A stretch of DNA of 43,896 nt from the NCBI RefSeq assembly GCF_016863175.1, contig NZ_BOOJ01000035.1:1-43896 (forward strand), in the 5' to 3' direction. Shown piece by piece: positions 25,568 to 32,575 of this stretch; position 1 is the stretch's first letter, and the number at the start of each line of letters is the position of its first letter. The position numbers and the translations under genes are program-made. The notes beneath the pieces were generated by a model. That model was not told where the DNA came from and did no database searches. It saw only the letters and a list, made by a program, of their open reading frames with translations. The DNA comes from Paraplanobispora siamensis (GTDB lineage Bacteria; Actinomycetota; Actinomycetes; Streptosporangiales; Streptosporangiaceae).

Positions 25568-25742
25568 GGTGACTCCTCTTACCTACGGCAGCGCCCCTGA
25601 GCTGGGGTGTTGAGAACGCTAGCCAGGGGGGTGACCGGTAAGGGGTGCCTGAGCTGAACGCCCAGAGTCGCCCGGCTGAACTTTCTCCGTGGCGCGGAAG
25701 GGAGTCCCGGAGGGCCCTCGTGAGGACCTTCGTGGCACGGAA

Positions 25743-25775
25743 GGCGCCGCGGGCGTTCACATCGCCCGCGGCGCC
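25743..25775 (-). terminator. Strong hairpin after 70-aa protein gene
   Basis: GGCGCCGCGGGCG (25743-25755) pairs exactly with CGCCCGCGGCGCC (25763-25775), a 13-bp stem with a seven-base loop, 41 bases beyond the stop at 25816. No U-run. Confidence 0.7.
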
Positions 25776-25815
25776 GATGATCCGGAACGTCCGTCGTGGG
25801 ACGCCGGTGTACCCG

Positions 25816-26028
25816 TTACGGGGTGAAGGTGTCCCGCAGTTCTTCGGGGTTCTGCCTGGACTTGTTGCCGGGCTGCTTGGACGCCTGCCGGTTCTTGTTC
25901 CCGGACTGCTGGGCGCGGTTGCGGGACTGTCCCTGCCCCTGATGGCTCCTGCCGGCCATGCCGCCGTCGCCGTTCGGCGTGCTGGAGCCGCTCCTGGCCT
26001 TGCCCCGACTCTGATCGGAGTTCGTCAT
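25816..26028 (-). CDS. Small disordered Gln/Asn/Arg-rich protein (70 aa)
   Basis: The ATG at 26028 has a good ribosome site (GGGGGAAGAG). The product is extremely polar and low in complexity (GKARSGSSTPNGDGG, NRAQQSGNKNRQASKQ), with no hydrophobic core, so it should be intrinsically disordered, similar in style to hydrophilin-like stress proteins, though I recognise no family. It is alone, upstream of the sialic-type gene, with its own terminator. The upstream region is noticeably AT-rich (ctatatatctttag), suggesting an active promoter. Function unknown. Confidence 0.65.
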   Translation of the reverse strand: MTNSDQSRGKARSGSSTPNGDGGMAGRSHQGQGQSRNRAQQSGNKNRQASKQPGNKSRQNPEELRDTFTP

Positions 26029-26158
26029 GCTCTTCCCCCGTTGAATGACAGGTTGTCGAGCACGTGATAACCGGAAATAGAGGCGACAATCGCGATCTAT
26101 ATATCTTTAGCGGACACGACACTCACCCCTGGTGACCGGTTTACGCGTCTTCCGGCGG

Positions 26159-26189
26159 TTGACCTCAACGAGGCTTGAGGTTGCATCGT
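26159..26189 (+). promoter_or_regulatory. SoxR/MerR-type promoter and operator
   Basis: TTGACC (26159-26164) and CATCGT (26184-26189) are separated by 19 bases, the over-long spacer that MerR-family activators correct. Between them lies the palindrome CCTCAACGAGGCTTGAGG (26163-26180), whose arms equal those of the SoxR box. The next gene is a quinone oxidoreductase, a known kind of SoxR target in Streptomyces. No merR/soxR gene is in the window. Confidence 0.75.
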
Positions 26190-26235
26190 GATGATCGGTC
26201 GGGCGCCGTCCGGTGCCCGGGGGAAGGGACTGATC

Positions 26236-27156
26236 ATGAAGGCGGTCGCATTCGTCGTGCCCGGCGGGCCCGAGGTGCTGGAGCTGATGGAGGTCGGGGA
26301 CCCGCAGGCCGGGCCGGGCCAGGTGCGGGTCAGGGTCAGGGCCGCCGGAGTGCAGCCGTACGACCTGGCGATCCGGGCCGGTTGGGTCCCTCCGGGAGTG
26401 GAGGCGGTCTTCCCGCGGATCCCGGGCAACGAGTTCGCGGGCGTGGTGGACCAGGTCGGCCCCGGGATCGCCGGGATCGCCGGAGCCGAGGTGGGCGCGG
26501 AGGTCATGGGGTTCACCCGGCTGACCGCCTACGCCGAGTACGTGGTGGTCCCCGCCGGCCAGATCACCCCCAAGCCGGCGGGCATGCCGTGGGAGGTGGC
26601 CGGCGGTTTCCCCGCGGCCGTCATGACACCGCACATCGCCCTGCGGGAGCTGGGCGTCGGCCACGGTGACACGGTGCTGGTCCACGCCGCCGCCGGAGGG
26701 GTGGGCACCGTCGCGGTGCAGCTGGCCCGCGAATGGGGCGCCACGGTCGTCGGTACGGCGAGCGAGGCCAACCACGACTACCTCCGCTCGCTCGGCGTGA
26801 TCCCGGTGACGTACGGCGAGGGCCTGGCGGAGCGGGTGCGGGCGGTCGCGCCCGGCGGGGTGGACGCCGTCGTCGACGGGGCCGGCGGCGACGCCCTGAC
26901 CGCCTCACTCGAACTGGTCAAGGACCCCGCGCAGATCATCACACTCGTCGAACACGCCAGGGCCGCGGAGCTGGGTGTGCGGACCACGCCCGACAAGCGC
27001 TCCGCGGACCGGCTGGCCGAGGCGGCACGGCTCTACGAGGCGGGACGCCTGCGCATCCACGTGCGCGGGACGTTCCCGCTGGAACGGGCGGCCGACGCCC
27101 ACCGGCAGGTCGCCACCGGGCACGGCCGGGGGAAGACGGTCCTGCTCGTCGGCTGA
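26236..27156 (+). CDS. NADPH:quinone oxidoreductase-like MDR protein
   Basis: A 306-residue medium-chain dehydrogenase/reductase. The ATG at 26236 follows ggggaaggga. It has a GroES-like N-terminal domain (MKAVAFVVPGGPEVLEL, IPGNEFAGVV) and a Rossmann domain with the NADPH motif VHAAAGGVGTVAVQLA. The zinc-ligand cysteines of alcohol dehydrogenases are absent, which places it with zinc-free quinone oxidoreductases. It probably reduces quinones or other electrophiles with NADPH in the cytoplasm, fitting the SoxR-like promoter upstream that would respond to redox-cycling compounds. Its stop lies inside the stem of a terminator shared with the convergent esterase gene. Confidence 0.88.
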   Translation: MKAVAFVVPGGPEVLELMEVGDPQAGPGQVRVRVRAAGVQPYDLAIRAGWVPPGVEAVFPRIPGNEFAGVVDQVGPGIAGIAGAEVGAEVMGFTRLTAYAEYVVVPAGQITPKPAGMPWEVAGGFPAAVMTPHIALRELGVGHGDTVLVHAAAGGVGTVAVQLAREWGATVVGTASEANHDYLRSLGVIPVTYGEGLAERVRAVAPGGVDAVVDGAGGDALTASLELVKDPAQIITLVEHARAAELGVRTTPDKRSADRLAEAARLYEAGRLRIHVRGTFPLERAADAHRQVATGHGRGKTVLLVG

Positions 27157-27180
27157 CGCGCCGGGGAGTCCGGCGCGTCA
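27154..27180. terminator. Shared bidirectional terminator containing both stop codons
   Basis: TGACGCGCCGG (27154-27164) pairs exactly with CCGGCGCGTCA (27170-27180) around GGAGT. The first three bases are the stop of the quinone oxidoreductase, and the last three are the reverse-strand stop of the esterase. Confidence 0.75.
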
Positions 27181-28230
27181 GGCGGGGGCGCCGACCGCGG
27201 TCATGAGCATGGGCAGGGCCCGTTCCAGGCCGCGCTTCCAGTACGGCCAGACATGGGTGCCGGGACCGTAGAAGTCGGCGGTGACCTCGACCCCGTCCCG
27301 CTCGGCGCGCCGGACGAACTCCCTGGACTGGCCGAGCAGGGTGGCCTCCCCGCCGTCCCCGCCCGTGCCGGAGGCGTCCAGCGGACCGGGGGACCCGTCC
27401 CCGCAGGAGACGAACAGCCGCACCCCCTTCAGCCGGGACGTCAGGTCGACCGGGTTGTGCGCCGCCCACTCGGGACCGCCCACGGCGCCCCACAGGTCGT
27501 CGGGGTCCTCGCCGTACCGTCCCAGCAGCCAGGGGGCGCTGTGCGTGGTGTCCAGCACCCCGGAGAAGGAGGCCGCCGCCTGGAACATGCCCGGATGGCG
27601 GGCCGCGTAGGAGATCGCGCCGAAGCCCCCCATCGACAGCCCGGCCACCGCCCGCCGGTCCCCGGCGCCGTAATGCCGCTCCAGGATCCCGCGGACCTCG
27701 CTCAGGTGGAAGGTCTCCCATCCCGGGCCGTCGCGCCAGTCGGAGTAGAAGCCCACCATCCCGCTCTCCGGCATGACGACGATCACCGGGTAGCGCGCGG
27801 TGAGCTCCGCCGCCCCGCCCTCCGACGCCCAGGAGTCGTAGGCGGGCTGGCAGCACCCGTTCAGCAGGTACAGCACCGGCCACGGACCGGAGCCCGGCGA
27901 CCACCCCTTGGGCAGCAGCACCCTGGCCCTGGCCTCGCGGTCCAGCGCGGCCGAGGTGATCGTGAGCACATGGTCCCGGCCGGTGCGGCGCTCCACCCGG
28001 AAGCCCGGCACCGTCCCCGTACCCGTCTCCGAAGCCTCCGCAGAGGAGCCGGAGGCCCCGGCGCCCGGCGAGGCTGAGGCGCCGGTCCCGGGGGAGGCCG
28101 AGGTCCCCGCCCCCGGCGAGACCCCCGTCTCCGGCGACGGGGAGGACAACGGCACCCACAGGGCCAGCGCCACGACGGCGATCACCAGCCCCGCGATCAG
28201 GAGCAGCGCCGGGCGCTTCATCCGGTTCAC
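27178..28230 (-). CDS. Membrane-anchored/secreted alpha/beta-hydrolase esterase
   Basis: A 350-residue protein of the putative-esterase family (esterase D / antigen 85-like fold). The start is GTG at 28230 (AGGA upstream); an ATG three codons later is too far from it. An N-terminal hydrophobic segment (LLLIAGLVIAVVALALWVPL) acts as signal anchor, followed by a disordered linker of repeated PGAGASA-type motifs (about 33-70). The catalytic domain shows the nucleophile in GLSMGGFGAI and the histidine in GTHVWPYW. It acts outside the membrane; the substrate (ester lipid, polymer or glycan ester) is unknown. It has four cysteines (a CC pair in LLNGCCQPAYD). It is convergent with the quinone oxidoreductase. 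Confidence 0.82.
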   Translation of the reverse strand: MNRMKRPALLLIAGLVIAVVALALWVPLSSPSPETGVSPGAGTSASPGTGASASPGAGASGSSAEASETGTGTVPGFRVERRTGRDHVLTITSAALDREARARVLLPKGWSPGSGPWPVLYLLNGCCQPAYDSWASEGGAAELTARYPVIVVMPESGMVGFYSDWRDGPGWETFHLSEVRGILERHYGAGDRRAVAGLSMGGFGAISYAARHPGMFQAAASFSGVLDTTHSAPWLLGRYGEDPDDLWGAVGGPEWAAHNPVDLTSRLKGVRLFVSCGDGSPGPLDASGTGGDGGEATLLGQSREFVRRAERDGVEVTADFYGPGTHVWPYWKRGLERALPMLMTAVGAPA

Positions 28231-28486
28231 GAGATCAATCCTGTCCCCCCGCTCCGGCCACGGGAAGCCCCGCGTACGGCGGAGCCGGCCCGGCCCCCGG
28301 CCCCCGCGCCCTCGATCCGCCCCCCGTACGACCCCGCCCGGGCTCCGTACCGCCCGATGGGCGCGGTCGCCGAGGCGCTGCGCACCATCCCCTCCTGCTC
28401 AGGCGTCCACCGGTGACAGGTTTCTGGCGTTGCCGGGAGATCGAGGGCGGAGGATCCTCGGGGAATCCCCTACGGAAGGAGTCCCC

Positions 28487-29269
28487 GTGTCCATCCCCTT
28501 CCACAGCTATGCGGTCAAAAGCGCCGACGGCAGCTTCAGCTTCACCGTCCTCGACGTGAAGTGCGATGTGACGCCCGATCTGGAGGCGACTCGTGACTAC
28601 GCCGACGAGGACCAGGACGACGCCGACTGCCAGGTGGCCGGCGGCGTCGAGTTCACCGGACAGATCTCACTCGCCGGGCCGCCCGCGTCCGGCAAATGGC
28701 AGGTCGGCTGGATCCAGACGATCTACCCCTGCAGGCAGGCCGTCACCTACCGGAGTCCGGACGGCAGCCGCCTGGGCAAGATGGTCTCCGACGTCACACA
28801 GAGCATGCGTGACGGCGATCCTGCGCATTCCGTGCCCGGTGGGCACTGCATCTGGTACGACATGACCCAGTCCTCGGAGCCGATCGAACCCTCGTCCTCC
28901 CCCGTCGACGTCGGGATGGACGACCAGCCGAACGTCCCCTTCCACGACGTCTACAACGGCAAGGCCGTCCCCTGGATCAAAGGCTGGAAGGCCGTCGCCG
29001 TCGAGGGCACCAAGTCCTTCTGCACCTGGCTGGTCGCCGAGGCCACCGACGACCACGAGATCGTGTACCTCTATCACGTCATCTGGGAGTGCGATTACAC
29101 GACCTCCCTGAAGGACGGCCAGCTCGTATCCCCCTCGGGCGGCACGAGAATCGTCTCGCACGGTCCCGGCATCGGTTCCAAGACCCCCGACCTGAGCGAC
29201 GACTCCATCGACGAGGACAGCTTCCCGTACGAACCCGACGCCGACCTCCTCAGCGCGAAGCCCGCCTAG
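28487..29269 (+). CDS. Hypothetical six-cysteine protein (260 aa)
   Basis: The GTG at 28487 has an excellent ribosome site (GGAAGGAG). The protein starts SIPFHSYAVKSADGSFSFTVLDV and has no signal peptide, no membrane segment and no motif I recognise. Six cysteines (26, 48, 82, 121, 179, 202) are spread evenly, and tryptophans cluster in KWQVGWIQTIYPC and VPWIKGWKAV. The C-terminal 30 residues are acidic (LSDDSIDEDSFPYEPDAD). The frame is open far upstream, but the part before 28487 is antisense to the esterase gene. It may be metal-binding or an effector; that is speculation. It is followed by a 395-base gap and then the AAA ATPase module, with no sign of cotranscription. Confidence 0.65.
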   Translation: MSIPFHSYAVKSADGSFSFTVLDVKCDVTPDLEATRDYADEDQDDADCQVAGGVEFTGQISLAGPPASGKWQVGWIQTIYPCRQAVTYRSPDGSRLGKMVSDVTQSMRDGDPAHSVPGGHCIWYDMTQSSEPIEPSSSPVDVGMDDQPNVPFHDVYNGKAVPWIKGWKAVAVEGTKSFCTWLVAEATDDHEIVYLYHVIWECDYTTSLKDGQLVSPSGGTRIVSHGPGIGSKTPDLSDDSIDEDSFPYEPDADLLSAKPA

Positions 29270-29664
29270 CCCTTTTCACGCCTTTCCCGGCCCGGTCCTG
29301 CTCTGCGGTTCCGGCAGGAGCGCGAGGTCTACCGGGATCTCCCGACGGGCCTGCTTCACCGAGCCCGCTGATGAGCCAGCACGGCCTCGTCGACTTCGCC
29401 GCCCCCTGCTCCACGTCCACCACACGTCCGGATGGCACCGGAAGCCCCGGAGACGCGCCGGAAGCCCCGGAGACGCGCCGGAAGGGACGCCTGTTTCCCC
29501 GCCCGATCGACCGCGTGGCAGGAAACCGGCGAGTGGGCGATCCACTGAGCTCACCCAGCGCTCAGGGAATGTTCGGTATGATCAACGAGGCCGTCGAAGG
29601 CACCAAGGTCGGGGATGATGCAGGTGAGTGACCGTGGCGGTGCGGAACCGAACGGTGGTGCCGG
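29270..29664. other. Gap upstream of AAA-DUF4276 module
   Basis: Holds two adjacent 20-bp repeats (29441-29480), a possible 17-codon leader ORF at its end, and otherwise no gene I can support. No clear promoter seen. Confidence 0.55.
29441..29480. repeat. 20-bp direct tandem repeat, 2 copies
   Basis: gaagccccggagacgcgccg occurs at 29441-29460 and again at 29461-29480, followed by the first four bases of a third copy. Confidence 0.9.
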
Positions 29665-29671
29665 ATGCTGA
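29618..29671 (+). CDS. Possible 17-codon coupled leader ORF
   Basis: An ATG at 29618 opens a short frame (MQVSDRGGAEPNGGAGC) whose TGA (29669-29671) overlaps the beginning of the ATPase gene (ATGCTGA). The ATPase has only a poor ribosome site of its own, so translational coupling through this leader is plausible. It may also be chance. Confidence 0.25.
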   Translation: MQVSDRGGAEPNGGAGC

Positions 29672-31092
29672 CCAAACTTGAGGTACGAGGCTTCAAGAAC
29701 CTGCTGGACGTCCAGGTGGAGTTCGGCCCGTTCACCTGCATCGCGGGAGCGAACGGCATCGGTAAGTCGAACGTTTTCGATGCCATCGAGTTTCTCTCCT
29801 ACCTGTCCAGCGAGAGCCTGGTCGAGGCGTCGCAGCGGGTCCGGGGCGCCTCCGGAATCCGTGGCGGCGATCCGCGCGACCTCTTCTGGGACGGCTACCG
29901 AGACCACCAGAGGCGCATCTCCCTGGCCGCAGAGATGATCGTCCCCGCCGAGGTCGAGGACGACCTCGGGGCACCCGCGCGGGCGACCACGACGTTCCTG
30001 CGCTACGAACTCGACCTGGAATACGCGCCTCCCGAGGGGGAGAGCAGCGTGGGACGTCTCACTCTGGCCAGAGAGGAACTCCGCCACATCACGAGAGGGG
30101 ACGCCTCCCGGCATCTCCGCTTTCCGCACAGCGTGAAGAACTTCCGCAATTCCGTGGTCGTGGGTCAGCGTCGGGGGGGAGCGTTCCTGTCCACCGAGAA
30201 GCGGGAGAGCGGGACCGTCATCAACGTCCACGGCGACGGCGGGAGCTTCGGCAAACCGCAGCCCCGGGCCGCAGCCAGGGCGGGCCGCACAGTTCTCAGT
30301 ACGGTGACCACCAACGACTACCCGACGATCCTGGCCGCGCGCCGGGAGATGCAAAGCTGGCGCCGCCTCGCCCTGGAGCCCTCGGCGCTGCGCGCGCCCG
30401 ACAGCTTCGGGGACCCTCGCACGTTGGGCCCCGACGGCCGCCACCTGGCCGCCACCCTTTTCCGCATCGCCAACGAGAGTGGGCACCTGGCCGGCGCTCC
30501 TGATCCGGAGGCGGTCTACGCACAGGTTGCCGACCGGTTGTCCGACCTCGCCGCAGTGGGTGTGGAGAGCCTGAGCGTCGAACCCGACCCGGTCCGTGAG
30601 GTCTTCACCCTCTTCCTCCAAGAGCGGGGCGGCCTCCGCCTGCCGGCGAGGGCTCTGTCTGAGGGGACTCTGCGCTTCCTGGCGCTCTGTGTGTTACTGG
30701 AGGATCCGACGGTCACCGGGCTCATCTGCATGGAAGAACCCGAGAACGGCATCCACCCGGCCAACCTCCCGGCCATGGTGGATCTGGTAAGAGACCTCGC
30801 GGTGGACCCGGGAGAAGCCCCCGACGCCACCAACCCCTTCCGGCAGGTGATCATCAACACGCACGCCCCGGGCGTCGTGCAGCTATGTGGTTCCGAGAAC
30901 CTGCTTCTGGCCGAAGGACGCTCACAGCGGGCTCCGGACGGTTCAATGGTCTCCGCCCTCTCGCTCGTCCCCTTCAGCGGCTCATGGCGGGCCGTACCGG
31001 GTGAGCCGACTTTCTCCGAGGCCGACGTGGTCGCCTACCTTGTAGAGCCTCCCGGCACTCAGCTACGCCTCCCCCTGGACCTGGTCGGATGA
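29665..31092 (+). CDS. AAA/SMC-like ATPase (AAA15/21, OLD-type), defence candidate
   Basis: A 475-residue ATPase of the OLD/RecF/ABC-like class. It opens KLEVRGFKNLLDVQVEF, typical for this class, and has Walker A GANGIGKS (28-35), the ABC-like signature LSEGTLRF (331-338), Walker B LICMEEPENGIHP (353-365) and a switch histidine in IINTHAPG (H400). It has no nuclease domain of its own. It overlaps the DUF4276 gene by four bases (ATGA), so the two proteins are made together; pairs of this kind, like AriA-AriB of PARIS, act as a phage sensor ATPase with a TOPRIM-type effector. The gene has visibly lower third-position GC than its neighbours (aaacttgag, tgtgttac), consistent with transfer. Cytoplasmic. 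Role in defence is inference. Confidence 0.85.
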   Translation: MLTKLEVRGFKNLLDVQVEFGPFTCIAGANGIGKSNVFDAIEFLSYLSSESLVEASQRVRGASGIRGGDPRDLFWDGYRDHQRRISLAAEMIVPAEVEDDLGAPARATTTFLRYELDLEYAPPEGESSVGRLTLAREELRHITRGDASRHLRFPHSVKNFRNSVVVGQRRGGAFLSTEKRESGTVINVHGDGGSFGKPQPRAAARAGRTVLSTVTTNDYPTILAARREMQSWRRLALEPSALRAPDSFGDPRTLGPDGRHLAATLFRIANESGHLAGAPDPEAVYAQVADRLSDLAAVGVESLSVEPDPVREVFTLFLQERGGLRLPARALSEGTLRFLALCVLLEDPTVTGLICMEEPENGIHPANLPAMVDLVRDLAVDPGEAPDATNPFRQVIINTHAPGVVQLCGSENLLLAEGRSQRAPDGSMVSALSLVPFSGSWRAVPGEPTFSEADVVAYLVEPPGTQLRLPLDLVG

Positions 31093-31727
31093 GCAGTCGA
31101 TTCTTCACGGGACTGTTCGTGGCCGAAGGAACCTCGGACATGCCGCTCGCGGATCTCGTCGAATCCCTGTTCGCCGACAGAGGTATAAGGCTCAGACTGA
31201 GCAAGCCGGACTTCTCACTCCTCGACAAGGTTCCCAAGGATGTCAGATCACGTGTGACGGCCGGGGCGAAGCTGATGCGCGAGCCCATCGACCTCGTCGT
31301 CGTGCACCGCGACTCCGACAATGTCGGACACGAGATCCGCCGGAGCGAGATCGAGAAAGCCGTTCTGGCCGCGGGAGTGATGTCCTCAGTCGTTTCGGTG
31401 ATACCGGTACGCATGACGGAGGCATGGTTGTTGCTCGACGAGGACGGGATACGCCAGGTGGCCGGCAACCCGCGCGGACGACATGACCTCAAGCTTCCTA
31501 AAGTCCACCAAGTCGAAGGCGTCGCCGATCCGAAGCAGCTCTTGAAGGAGTGTCTCGTCAAGGCGGCCGACGTGACCGGCAGACGTCATGACCGGATCAC
31601 GAAGCGCTTCTTCCAGCACCGCCGCCAGCTCCTGGAGAGGTTGGACTGTACGGGCCCGGTCTCGGAGCTACCGAGCTGGAAACGGCTGGTGACCGATATC
31701 GACACGATCACCGAGCAGTGGGCTTGA
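31089..31727 (+). CDS. DUF4276 protein, TOPRIM-like partner of the ATPase
   Basis: A 212-residue protein, translationally coupled to the ATPase. The N-terminus FFTGLFVAEGTSDMPLADLV contains the E-G-x-x-D motif (E13, G14, D17) and VVVHRDSDN contains a D-x-D pair (D75, D77), the acidic pattern of TOPRIM-type nucleases/primases; this arrangement is what I know from DUF4276 proteins, which usually sit beside AAA ATPases. A basic C-terminal half (GRRHDRITKRFFQHRRQLLERL) could bind nucleic acid. It probably supplies the toxic or nuclease activity of the pair. The family assignment is by pattern, the activity by inference. Lower GC than its neighbours, like the ATPase. Confidence 0.75.
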   Translation: MSSRFFTGLFVAEGTSDMPLADLVESLFADRGIRLRLSKPDFSLLDKVPKDVRSRVTAGAKLMREPIDLVVVHRDSDNVGHEIRRSEIEKAVLAAGVMSSVVSVIPVRMTEAWLLLDEDGIRQVAGNPRGRHDLKLPKVHQVEGVADPKQLLKECLVKAADVTGRRHDRITKRFFQHRRQLLERLDCTGPVSELPSWKRLVTDIDTITEQWA

Positions 31728-31795
31728 ACCGGGCCTGGGTACGGTGTTCTCTTCCTGACCGGCTTCTCCCGCGGAGTGTCACGGCCTTCTCGCTC

Positions 31796-32245
31796 TCACG
31801 CGGGACGGTTGTCTTCGCGGGACAACCAGGCCTCGATGGCGCTCTGCCACGAGGTGAGGAAGGCGGGATAGCCGTCGGCGAACTCGCGCAGTTCCCGGGC
31901 GGCCGCGTCGGTGAGGGGAGTGAGGTCGTAGGTGATGGTGACCCGGCTGTGCCGTCCGGGCTCTCCGGCCGGCTCCAGGGCCACGGCGACGGTCCCGGCG
32001 CGGGAGCCCGGAGTGACCCGGGCGTAGGAGATGCTCCGGCCCCGCAGGCGTCCGAGCACCACCCAGACGGTCGTCTCCCCGTGAGTCCGGGTCTCGAAGA
32101 CGGTGCCGGGCTCGGTGTCGTCCTCGACGGGGACGGGGAAACGGGGGTGCCAGCCGTCCACCCAGTCCTCCTCCCCGCGGGCGGTGAACAGTCGGAAGGC
32201 CTCCTGTGGGGGGAGGGGGACGGTGATGGTCCCGGTGAGTCTCAC
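31796..32245 (-). CDS. SRPBCC/AHSA1-like domain protein
   Basis: A 149-residue protein starting at GTG 32245 with AAGGAGG upstream; the GTG overlaps the stop of the preceding small gene (GTGA), so both are coupled. It reads as one START/SRPBCC hydrophobic-pocket domain: N-terminal TGTITVPLPPQEAFRLFTARGEEDWVDGW, then alternating strands (VFETRTHGETTVWVVLGR) and a C-terminal helix (YPAFLTSWQSAIEAWLS), as in AHSA1/polyketide-cyclase-like proteins that bind small hydrophobic ligands. No catalytic residues can be assigned. It shares the self-regulated promoter of the 81-residue RHH-like protein. Confidence 0.75.
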   Translation of the reverse strand: MRLTGTITVPLPPQEAFRLFTARGEEDWVDGWHPRFPVPVEDDTEPGTVFETRTHGETTVWVVLGRLRGRSISYARVTPGSRAGTVAVALEPAGEPGRHSRVTITYDLTPLTDAAARELREFADGYPAFLTSWQSAIEAWLSREDNRPA

Positions 32246-32487
32246 GGCTCCTCCTTGAGTTTGTGCGCGTCGGCGGAGGTCAGGGTCAGGGAGTAGACCT
32301 CCTTGAGCTGATCGATCTTGGCGATCGTCTCCGGGGAGAACGGCGCCTTGCCCTCGAAGGCGTGCAGGACGATGCCCTCCACGAGATCTCCGAGGGGCAT
32401 GTCGAGATATTCGGCCAGGCCCTTGAGGACCTTCAGCATGCTCTTCTCGATCCGGAAGCCTGTCTGCACTCGCTCCACTGTTACCAT
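32242..32487 (-). CDS. Small ribbon-helix-helix-like regulator (81 aa)
   Basis: I set the start at the ATG 32487, because the best promoter in the area (-35 TTCACC, -10 TATATT) would begin transcription exactly at that A, giving a leaderless message; the GTG six codons earlier (32505) lies inside the promoter. The protein reads VTVERVQTGFRIEKSMLKVL..., a short strand followed by two helices (KSMLKVLKGLAEYLD and PLGDLVEGIVLHAF), the order expected of a ribbon-helix-helix DNA-binding fold, plus a C-terminal helix. A 16-bp palindrome covers its start codon, as expected for an autorepressor. It is coupled to the SRPBCC gene downstream. The fold is my inference; I know no named function. Confidence 0.65.
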   Translation of the reverse strand: MVTVERVQTGFRIEKSMLKVLKGLAEYLDMPLGDLVEGIVLHAFEGKAPFSPETIAKIDQLKEVYSLTLTSADAHKLKEEP

Positions 32488-32494
32488 GGTAACA
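32479..32494. promoter_or_regulatory. 16-bp palindromic operator over the start codon
   Basis: TGTTACCATGGTAACA is a perfect palindrome that spans from the last base of the -10 element to nine bases into the coding sequence, with the start ATG at its centre. It is well placed for repression of the RHH-like/SRPBCC operon. Confidence 0.75.
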
Positions 32495-32522
32495 ATATAA
32501 CTCACCTATGGGTGCCGGTGAA
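32494..32522 (-). promoter_or_regulatory. Promoter of leaderless RHH-like/SRPBCC operon
   Basis: TTCACC (32522-32517), 17-base spacer, TATATT (32499-32494) on the minus strand; six bases later comes the ATG at 32487. It is the clearest sigma-70-type promoter in the window. Confidence 0.75.
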
Positions 32523-32540
32523 GGGCGCACGCCGGGGCCG

Positions 32541-32575
32541 CCGTCACCCGCCGTCACCCGCCGTCACCCGCCGTC
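32541..32575. repeat. 10-bp tandem repeat, 3.5 copies
   Basis: ccgtcacccg is repeated at 32541, 32551 and 32561 with a partial fourth copy. It lies between the small regulator and the 3' end of the gene at 32564 and runs into that gene's stop. Confidence 0.85.

Noticed and set aside
22307-25600. Plus-strand open frame of 1,097 codons
   Set aside because: Antisense to the FAD enzyme and the NeuA-HAD-NeuB fusion, with no domain and composition typical of an antisense ghost.
25596-25656. Paired cctgagctg direct repeats upstream of the NeuA-HAD-NeuB gene
   Set aside because: Two 9-bp copies 52 bases apart are not strong enough to call an operator.
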